Assembly: GCA_937944075.1 (NCBI GenBank)
Contig: CALDZZ010000193.1
Span: 1 to 19,935 of the forward strand
Source: an uncultured Rhizobiaceae group bacterium
GTDB lineage: Bacteria; Pseudomonadota; Alphaproteobacteria; Rhizobiales; Rhizobiaceae
DNA length: 19,935 nt
Direction of reading: 5' to 3'
Shown here: positions 15,051 through 19,935 of the stretch, piece after piece
How the letters are laid out: every line of letters starts with the position of its first letter
Numbering within the stretch: position 1 is the first letter of the stretch
The notes under the pieces: generated by a model
What the model was told of the DNA's origin: nothing
Databases searched by the model: none
The model's input: only the letters and a program-made list of their open reading frames with translations
Program-made: the position numbers and the translations under genes

Positions 15051-17714
15051 ATGTCGAACCCTTTTGATTCCATACCTGATGATCCCGCCCCGCCTGCACC
15101 AACTGGCGGCGGCATTGCCGCGCGCGCCATGGGGGCAAGAACAGGCGCCAATGCACCTGATTATTTTGAAGGCCTCAATGCAGAGCAGGCCGATGCTGTT
15201 TCATCTCTTGATGGCCCTCTTCTGGTGCTTGCAGGTGCTGGAACCGGCAAGACAAGGGTTCTGACAACCCGCATCGCGCACATTATCAAGACAGGCCGTG
15301 CCTACCCTTCCCAGATTTTGGCGGTGACCTTCACCAACAAGGCAGCCAAGGAGATGAAAGAGCGCGTTGGCCGTTACATGGGTGATGCAGTCGAGGGCAT
15401 GCCCTGGCTTGGCACGTTCCACTCCATCGGCGTAAAGATCTTGCGCCGTCATGCAGAACTGGTTGGCCTCAAGACAGATTTTACCATTCTAGACACCGAC
15501 GACCAGATCCGCTTGCTGAAACAACTCATTCGCGCTGAAGGCATTGACGACAAGCGCTGGCCCGCGAGACAATTGGCAGGTCACATCGACAGCTGGAAGA
15601 ACAAGGGACTTGGCCCTGACCAGATTTCGGAAGGCGACGCGAGAGCCTTCGGCGACGGCAAGGGGCGAGACCTCTACCGCCAATATCAGGAACGCCTGAA
15701 AATCCTGAACGCCTGCGACTTCGGCGACCTGCTGACAGAAACCATTCGCCTGTTCAAGGAAAACCCGGCAGTGCTGGCGGAATACAACCACAAGTTCAAA
15801 TACATTCTGGTAGACGAATATCAGGACACCAACGTAGCCCAATACATGTGGCTAAGATTGCTGGCTCAAAACAACCAAGCTAGCTCTTCCCCTCATCCTG
15901 AGCCTGTCGAAGGACGCGGGAAAGCCACCATAGACGCCCAAAACACCCACGCCCTTCGACAGGCTCAGGGTGAGGATGTTTTTGGTGATGCAAATTCAGA
16001 AAACCCAGCTCCCAACTTTGAGAATAATGATAATGGCACCACCTCCTCCGTGGCAGGGCAAACTTTCGCGACTAGCGAAAGTGCCAGCCCGCGAACGGAC
16101 GGTAGCGCGGATGCGCTAGCGGAAAAGCAAACAAACCCACACAGCAAAAATTCTCCAAATTTATGCTGTGTGGGCGATGATGATCAATCCATCTATGGCT
16201 GGCGCGGGGCGGAAGTAGATAACATCCTGCGTTTTGAAAAGGATTTTCCCGGTGCCAAGGTCATTCGCCTTGAACAGAACTACCGCTCCACGGCGCATAT
16301 CTTGGGCGCTGCCGGTCACCTCATCAATCACAATGAGGACCGCTTGGGTAAAACGCTCTTTACCGAGCATGAAGACCCGGACGCCTCCAGGGTAATCATT
16401 CAAGCGGGATGGGATTCGGAAGAAGAAGCCCGCTCGATCGGGGATGAAATCGAGGCCTTGCAAACCAAGGGGCACCTGCTCAACGACATTGCCATTCTGG
16501 TGCGAGCCTCTTTCCAGATGCGAGAGTTCGAAGACCGCTTTGTCACCATGGGTCTGAACTACCGCGTCATCGGGGGGCCACGCTTTTATGAGCGCATGGA
16601 AATCCGCGATGCCATGGCCTATTTCCGTATTGTCGTGCAACCGGCTGATGATCTGGCATTCGAGCGCATTGTCAACAAGCCCAAGCGCGGCATTGGCGAT
16701 GCCACCATCCGCACCATCCACGACAACGCCCGTGCGCGTGGCATTCCGCTTACCATGGCCGCCAAGGAACTGGTGGAGACTGAAGAATTAAAACCCAAAG
16801 TGCGCTCGACCTTGAAGAATGTCCTTGAAAATTTTGATCGCTGGCGGGAACAGCTTTCCTCAACCTCTCACACGGAACTGGCCGAGATCATTCTGGATGA
16901 ATCAGGCTACACCGAGATGTGGCAAAACGATCGTTCAGCCGATGCACCTGGTCGATTGGAAAACCTGAAAGAGCTTGTACGCTCCATGGAAGAGTTTGAA
17001 AACCTGCCGGGCTTCCTTGAGCATATCTCGCTCGTCATGGACACCGACAGCGGCGAAGACCTGGATGCGGTTTCCATCATGACGCTCCATTCAGCCAAGG
17101 GGCTTGAGTTTGATACGGTCTTCCTGCCCGGCTGGGAAGAAGGCCTCTTCCCGCACCAACGCTCGCTCGATGAAGGCGGGCGCTCAGGCCTGGAAGAAGA
17201 GCGTCGCCTTGCCTATGTGGGCATCACCCGCGCACGGCAGAAATGCTATATTCATTTTGTCTCCAATCGGCGTATCCACGGGTTGTGGCAATCCTCACTC
17301 CCTTCCCGCTTCATCGATGAACTGCCGGAAGCACATGTGGAAATTGCCGAAAGCCAAACCTCCTACGGCGGCTATGGTGGCTCCAACGCCGGAGGCCGCT
17401 ACGGCTCTTCGCGCTTTGACAATGTGGACACGTTTGACAGCACCTACTCCAGCCCCGGATGGCAACGCGCCCAAGGCAACAAGGCCAACACAGGCACCAA
17501 CCGCGCCTCCGGCTTTGGCGGCAAAACCATAGAAGGCCAACTCGTCGCCTCTTCCATCAACGAGGCAAGCGGAAACTTCCAAGTAGGAGACCGCGTCTTC
17601 CACCTGAAATTCGGCAACGGAAACATCGTCACAATCGACGGCAACAAACTGACAATTGATTTCGACAAGGCCGGGCAGAAACGGGTTTTGGAGAGTTTTG
17701 TTGAGGCTAAATGA
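15051..17714 (+). CDS. uvrD: UvrD/PcrA-type 3'-5' DNA helicase with translated repeat insert
   Basis: This superfamily 1A helicase of 887 residues unwinds DNA in nucleotide excision and mismatch repair and clears replication blocks. Motifs in order: Q-motif region GLNAEQADAV (41-50), Walker A AGAGTGKT (61-68), motif Ia TFTNKAAKEMKERV (93-106), motif II DEYQDT (255-260), motif III GDDDQSIYGWRGA (375-387), motif IV LEQNYRST (407-414), motif V MTLHSAKGLEFD (677-688) and motif VI AYVGITRAR (721-729). A Gly/Ser/Tyr-rich linker (770-825) leads to the C-terminal Tudor-like module (about 843-887: FQVGDRVFHLKFGNG). Motifs II and III are normally separated by about 25 residues; here there are about 97 more, of low complexity, encoded by palindromic repeat DNA (about 15867-16157). 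The frame stays open and all motifs survive, so the protein is probably functional. No ribosome binding site is evident before the ATG. Confidence 0.95.
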   Translation: MSNPFDSIPDDPAPPAPTGGGIAARAMGARTGANAPDYFEGLNAEQADAVSSLDGPLLVLAGAGTGKTRVLTTRIAHIIKTGRAYPSQILAVTFTNKAAKEMKERVGRYMGDAVEGMPWLGTFHSIGVKILRRHAELVGLKTDFTILDTDDQIRLLKQLIRAEGIDDKRWPARQLAGHIDSWKNKGLGPDQISEGDARAFGDGKGRDLYRQYQERLKILNACDFGDLLTETIRLFKENPAVLAEYNHKFKYILVDEYQDTNVAQYMWLRLLAQNNQASSSPHPEPVEGRGKATIDAQNTHALRQAQGEDVFGDANSENPAPNFENNDNGTTSSVAGQTFATSESASPRTDGSADALAEKQTNPHSKNSPNLCCVGDDDQSIYGWRGAEVDNILRFEKDFPGAKVIRLEQNYRSTAHILGAAGHLINHNEDRLGKTLFTEHEDPDASRVIIQAGWDSEEEARSIGDEIEALQTKGHLLNDIAILVRASFQMREFEDRFVTMGLNYRVIGGPRFYERMEIRDAMAYFRIVVQPADDLAFERIVNKPKRGIGDATIRTIHDNARARGIPLTMAAKELVETEELKPKVRSTLKNVLENFDRWREQLSSTSHTELAEIILDESGYTEMWQNDRSADAPGRLENLKELVRSMEEFENLPGFLEHISLVMDTDSGEDLDAVSIMTLHSAKGLEFDTVFLPGWEEGLFPHQRSLDEGGRSGLEEERRLAYVGITRARQKCYIHFVSNRRIHGLWQSSLPSRFIDELPEAHVEIAESQTSYGGYGGSNAGGRYGSSRFDNVDTFDSTYSSPGWQRAQGNKANTGTNRASGFGGKTIEGQLVASSINEASGNFQVGDRVFHLKFGNGNIVTIDGNKLTIDFDKAGQKRVLESFVEAK
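15891..15975. repeat. Long inverted repeat of the CCTGAGCCTGTCGAAGGACG type inside uvrD
   Basis: The left arm (15891-15916) and right arm (15950-15975) are reverse complements at 24 of 26 positions, separated by 33 bases. The conserved core CCTGAGCCTGTCGAAGGACG is a dispersed extragenic palindromic motif that I recall as common in alphaproteobacterial genomes. It is translated here as PHPEPVEGR and ALRQAQGED. It lies within the extra segment of the helicase gene. Confidence 0.85.
16062..16118. repeat. Second, unrelated group of palindromes inside uvrD
   Basis: Two perfect hairpins occur 20 bases apart: ACTTTCGC-GACTA-GCGAAAGT (16062-16082) and TAGCGC-GGAT-GCGCTA (16103-16118). They encode the low-complexity TFATSESASPRTDGSADALAE. 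Their sequence differs from the inverted repeat about 90 bases upstream, suggesting a second repeat type inserted next to or into the first. Confidence 0.7.
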
Positions 17715-18100
17715 CAATCGGGTTGGCTACTCTTGGCAGCTCGTCCCAAGTCTGATTTCGCTAGGTTCTTCCAGCTTTCTTTTTAGGTTTTAAAGAGAAG
17801 ACTAAATCAATGTCTAAAAGTTCCTCTTTTATTGCATCTGGAATGACGACTGTACGTGAGAAGCTGGCTCGCATTATGTCATTCCGGTTCCCATAAAAAC
17901 TGCAATCCATTGCTTATAATTGGACTCATTGATTTGAGAGATATTTACAACACTGGCTAAGCTAAGCTTCGTAACCTCCCCTCAAGCAAGCAAAACTTCT
18001 CTAAAATTTTAAAACTTTAAATTACTTAATTTTTACCAGGGAAATTAAGTATGTTTATGTAATTTCGTTTTATAAAAAAGAAGATTGGCGAATTTTAATA
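17715..18100. other. AT-rich intergenic region of 386 bp
   Basis: No intact gene is recognised. The region is clearly more AT-rich than its flanks, especially 18001-18100. It holds a 28-codon plus-strand frame (17810-17896) that looks accidental, and two adjoining minus-strand fragments that look more like protein (separate entry). No convincing hairpin plus T-run marks the end of uvrD; CTTGG/CCAAG arms near 17732-17750 are weak. The promoter of the small gene at 18122 is presumably in the last 100 bases, but AT-richness makes any hexamer unreliable. Confidence 0.5.
17761..17975 (-). pseudogene. Possible remnant of a minus-strand gene, broken in two frames
   Basis: Read on the minus strand, 17975-17874 gives 33 codons including VVNISQINESNYKQWIAVF and ending GMT, then TAA. 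The stop shares one base with an ATG (TAATG) opening a different frame at 17874-17761: 37 codons including TVVIPDAIKEELLDIDLVF and a basic end KPKKKAGRT. Both halves have protein-like composition, and joined they would read as one C-terminal region. The upstream half has no good start codon. I do not recognise the family. The alternatives are two coupled tiny genes, or chance. Confidence 0.25.
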
Positions 18101-18121
18101 TTGATAAGAATGGGGCGAGTA

Positions 18122-18352
18122 ATGAAAATTATTCAGTGGTTATTTATCATTTTACTGATCGCGGGATTTGGCTGTCTCGTGTACATGAATGAGTACAACA
18201 AGGCGATTTCACTCTATGGTGGTGCGCACAAGGGGCACGGCCAGAATTGTGTTTTCATGGATTCAAAATTCACGATTCACAAATATCACATCAGGGGCAA
18301 AGACCGCCATTTTGGCATTCATGGTTGCCCGGTATTCACGACTGTTCGCTAA
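18122..18352 (+). CDS. Small His/Cys-rich membrane-anchored protein, unknown
   Basis: I do not recognise a family. The ATG at 18122 is chosen because GGGG lies 6 nt upstream and the product then starts MKIIQWLF. An ATG at 18110 and a TTG at 18101 are in frame but lack a binding site. The 76-residue product has one hydrophobic segment (about residues 3-21, WLFIILLIAGFGCLVYM), either a signal anchor or an uncleaved signal, then about 50 polar residues carrying two cysteines (NCVF and GCPVF) and seven histidines (AHKGHG, IHKYHIRGKDRHFGIHG). Two cysteines in an exported tail could form a disulfide, and the histidines could bind metal; both are inference. It sits between the AT-rich gap and the MBL gene. 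Confidence 0.55.
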   Translation: MKIIQWLFIILLIAGFGCLVYMNEYNKAISLYGGAHKGHGQNCVFMDSKFTIHKYHIRGKDRHFGIHGCPVFTTVR

Positions 18353-18521
18353 CAACTGACAGGCTGAAAAGGCCGGGTTTCAGGCTGGAAATTTGTCGGG
18401 AGTTCTCCCGCCAGCACAGGCATGCGCACGACGTTCACAAAATTTTTTACTTGAACAAGGTGCAGACGGACTGAAATACTGCATGGAGAACCAAACAGGC
18501 TAACCCCACGCGAGGTGCTCC

Positions 18522-19358
18522 ATGCGACTGTTCATTGTACTGATACTTGCCCTGCTATACTCTAACCAGGCTAATGCGCAGACGCAGGAAACGCCGGTTT
18601 CCACTTGTCTGGCGGTTGCTGAAAACAGGCTTTCCGCGCCCATACAATACGCCTCGCTGGACACGGTCTGGCCGGCAGCACTTCAACCAAATGAAGTGCA
18701 AATCCGCTATATTGCCCACTCGACCTTCCTGATTGAAGATGCAACGGGGATCCGGATCGCGACAGACTTTTCCGGCTTTGCAGGCTCTGGTGTCATCCCT
18801 GATGTGGTGACGATGAACCACGCTCACACAACCCATTTCACCCGCTTTCCAGACCCCAAAATCAAGCATGTCCTGCGCGGCTGGGGAAGAGACGGCAAGA
18901 AAGCGCGGCACAAGTTGCAGGTTGGCGAGGTACTCATCCGCAATGTGACAACTGATATCAACTCAAGCTTCTCCGGTTATGAAAAAGACGGGAACTCGAT
19001 TTTCATCTTCGAGATGGGCGGCTTGTGCATTGGTCATCTGGGGCATTTGCACCATGTCCTGAGTGATGCCCATTATGCAGAAATCGGCAGACTGGATATT
19101 TTGATGGTGCCGGTGGATGGCGGCTGGACCATGGCACTGGAAGACATGGCAAAGGTGGTGCGCCGCCTGAATGCAAGCGTTGTTCTACCCATGCATGCCT
19201 TTGGCGAATTCACACTCCAGCGCTTTCTGGACAACATGGGCGAAGGGTTTCCCATTGAACGCAAAAACAGCAGCACCGCAGTCTATACACTCAACACCCT
19301 GCCCGCATCACCAAGGCTCGTTGTCCTGGAGCCGGAAACAAGCTTTGTGATTGAATAA
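18522..19358 (+). CDS. Exported metallo-beta-lactamase-fold protein with altered metal motif
   Basis: The ATG is preceded by GAGG at 6-7 nt. The 278-residue product has a signal peptide (MRLFIVLILALLYSNQANAQ, cleavage after ANA), so it is periplasmic. The rest is a UlaG-like MBL fold: VQIRYIAHSTFLIED (59-73), TDFSGF in the place of the usual DP loop, the first metal motif as MNHAHTTHF (98-106), GHLGHLHH (171-178), VPVDGGWTM (197-204) and LPMHAF (222-227). In the classical HxHxDH motif the aspartate and histidine at the end bind the second metal; here the aspartate position is T104, while H100, H102 and H105 remain. Related alphaproteobacterial proteins share the GWxxDG and LGHLHH blocks. The substrate is unknown. 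A mononuclear or modified site is likely. It ends just before a strong hairpin shared with aceA. Confidence 0.87.
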   Translation: MRLFIVLILALLYSNQANAQTQETPVSTCLAVAENRLSAPIQYASLDTVWPAALQPNEVQIRYIAHSTFLIEDATGIRIATDFSGFAGSGVIPDVVTMNHAHTTHFTRFPDPKIKHVLRGWGRDGKKARHKLQVGEVLIRNVTTDINSSFSGYEKDGNSIFIFEMGGLCIGHLGHLHHVLSDAHYAEIGRLDILMVPVDGGWTMALEDMAKVVRRLNASVVLPMHAFGEFTLQRFLDNMGEGFPIERKNSSTAVYTLNTLPASPRLVVLEPETSFVIE

Positions 19359-19388
19359 AAAAACCGCCATCAAAAATGATGGCGGTTT
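19357..19388. terminator. Bidirectional terminator between the MBL gene and aceA
   Basis: A perfect 12-bp stem, AAACCGCCATCA with TGATGGCGGTTT, encloses AAAA. On the minus strand it ends in seven T residues (19363-19357), making a strong terminator for aceA, whose stop is about 60 nt before it. On the plus strand only TTT follows within the stem, but A-tract/hairpin symmetry lets it also serve the MBL gene. Confidence 0.85.
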
Positions 19389-19449
19389 GTAACCGTGCAG
19401 CCGGAACAAGGGAGGAGAATATTCCGACTGCTGAGGGGTTCTTTTGTGT

Positions 19450-19935
19450 TTACTCGGCAGCAAACTGGTTCATGGTATTGTCTTCGCCTGCTGCAAGAAG
19501 GGCAGCTTCACCAGCGAAGTATTCCTTGTGGTCATCACCCATGTCCGAGCCGGCCATGTTCTGGTGCTTCACGCAAGCAATACCCTGACGGATCTCTTTA
19601 CGCTGAACGCCTTCAACGTAACCCAACATGCCCTGATCACCGAAGTATTCTTTAGCCAAGTTGTCCGTAGACAATGCAGCCGTGTGGTAAGTCGGCAAGG
19701 TGATGAGGTGATGGAAGATGCCACACAGACGTGAACCATCTGCCTGGAACGTACGAATACGCTCATCCGCCTCACGGCCAAGATCTGTATCATCATAATC
19801 AACGCTCATCAGTTTCGCACGGTCATAGGCTGACACATCCTTGCCCTCTTCAACCATCGCATCGTAAACCTGCTGACGGAAGTTCAATGTCCAGTTGAAT
19901 GAAGGAGAGTTGTTGTAAACAAGCTTGGCTTTTGG
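19450..19935 (-). CDS. aceA: Isocitrate lyase, C-terminal part (5' end outside window)
   Basis: The frame runs without a stop to the window edge, so the gene starts beyond it; internal TTG at 19887 is a Leu codon, not the start. The visible 161 residues include PKAKLVYNNSPSFNWTLNFRQQ, which is the substrate-binding NxSPSFNW motif of isocitrate lyase, and FHHLITLPTYHTAAL. They end with the tail typical of the alphaproteobacterial enzyme, VQRKEIRQGIACVKHQNMAG / GDDHKEYFAGEAAL / DNTMNQF. The enzyme cleaves isocitrate to succinate and glyoxylate in the glyoxylate shunt, needed for growth on acetate and fatty acids. The KCGH catalytic cysteine loop lies outside the window. A perfect hairpin terminator follows the stop. 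Confidence 0.95.
   Translation of the reverse strand, partial: PKAKLVYNNSPSFNWTLNFRQQVYDAMVEEGKDVSAYDRAKLMSVDYDDTDLGREADERIRTFQADGSRLCGIFHHLITLPTYHTAALSTDNLAKEYFGDQGMLGYVEGVQRKEIRQGIACVKHQNMAGSDMGDDHKEYFAGEAALLAAGEDNTMNQFAAE

Noticed and set aside
15891..15975. CRISPR-like or insertion-sequence end
   Set aside because: Only one inverted pair is present, with no direct-repeat array, transposase or target duplication seen.
15867..16157. Intein as an explanation for the extra UvrD segment
   Set aside because: It is too short, of low complexity, lacks a Cys/Ser at the start and a His-Asn end, and is built of palindromic repeats.
16161..16721. A long 186-codon minus-strand frame inside uvrD
   Set aside because: It lies wholly antisense to the conserved helicase motifs, has no ribosome binding site and no recognisable domain; it reflects codon bias of uvrD.
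17295..17717. A 140-codon minus-strand frame over the uvrD 3' end
   Set aside because: It is antisense to the Gly-rich linker and C-terminal module of UvrD; its Ala/Gly/Val richness is the complement of that repeat-like coding sequence.
17810..17896. A 28-codon plus-strand frame with an AGAGAAG site upstream
   Set aside because: It has no recognisable features, and the minus-strand reading of the same DNA is more protein-like; too short to support.
18397..18410. CGGGAG-TT-CTCCCG palindrome before the MBL gene
   Set aside because: It is a perfect but short palindrome with almost no loop and no T-run; no function can be argued from it alone.
1038..19935. A glyoxylate-metabolism cluster formed by the aminotransferase and aceA
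   Set aside because: The two genes are 17 kb apart, on opposite strands, with many unrelated units between.

Overview
The window looks like part of the chromosome of a marine-type alphaproteobacterium, probably in or near Hyphomicrobiales/Rhizobiales. This is inferred from the gene content: a Rhizobium-like choline-sulfatase, DUF3422, DUF2339 and DUF3750 proteins, an alphaproteobacterial isocitrate lyase tail and a UvrD/PcrA helicase. Base composition is moderate, with an AT-rich patch near 17.7-18.1 kb. No rRNA, tRNA, CRISPR array, transposase or integrase was recognised.

Layout. 1-958 is the 3' part of a CLC chloride channel or transporter gene. 1038-2225 is a class V PLP aminotransferase of the serine/alanine-glyoxylate type. 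It runs convergently into, and overlaps by 4 nt, a membrane-anchored degenerate-GGDEF/EAL c-di-GMP phosphodiesterase on the minus strand (2222-3814). Next come a minus-strand DUF3750 membrane-anchored protein and a divergent class II aldolase/adducin-family protein. A minus-strand two-gene unit follows: a Tat-exported Acg-like nitroreductase and a MarR regulator, joined by a TGATG stop/start. In front of that unit sit two identical 18-bp inverted repeats, 22 bp apart, overlapping the predicted promoter. Divergently placed is betC (choline-sulfatase).

9261-14914 holds mostly envelope or sensory proteins: a 932-aa multi-spanning DUF2339 protein, a small secreted protein on the minus strand, a short BLUF blue-light receptor, a DUF3422 protein with a C-terminal membrane hairpin, and a Tat-exported DM13-domain protein ending in a rho-independent terminator. 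15051-17714 is a UvrD/PcrA-type helicase. Its reading frame carries about 97 extra codons between motifs II and III. The insert contains a long inverted repeat of the CCTGAGCCTGTCGAAGGACG type and a separate group of short palindromes, so repeat DNA is translated inside an essential-type repair enzyme.

17715-18100 is AT-rich and has no convincing intact gene, only possible remnants of a minus-strand gene. It is followed by a small His/Cys-rich membrane-anchored protein, a secreted metallo-beta-lactamase-fold protein with an altered metal motif, a bidirectional hairpin terminator, and the 3' end of aceA (isocitrate lyase) on the minus strand, which continues past the window.

The window is largely a set of independent short transcription units rather than one large operon. 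The strongest unusual signals are the translated palindromic-repeat insert in uvrD and the tandem operator in front of the nitroreductase-marR unit. I see no clear multi-gene undescribed system such as a defence island or biosynthetic cluster.
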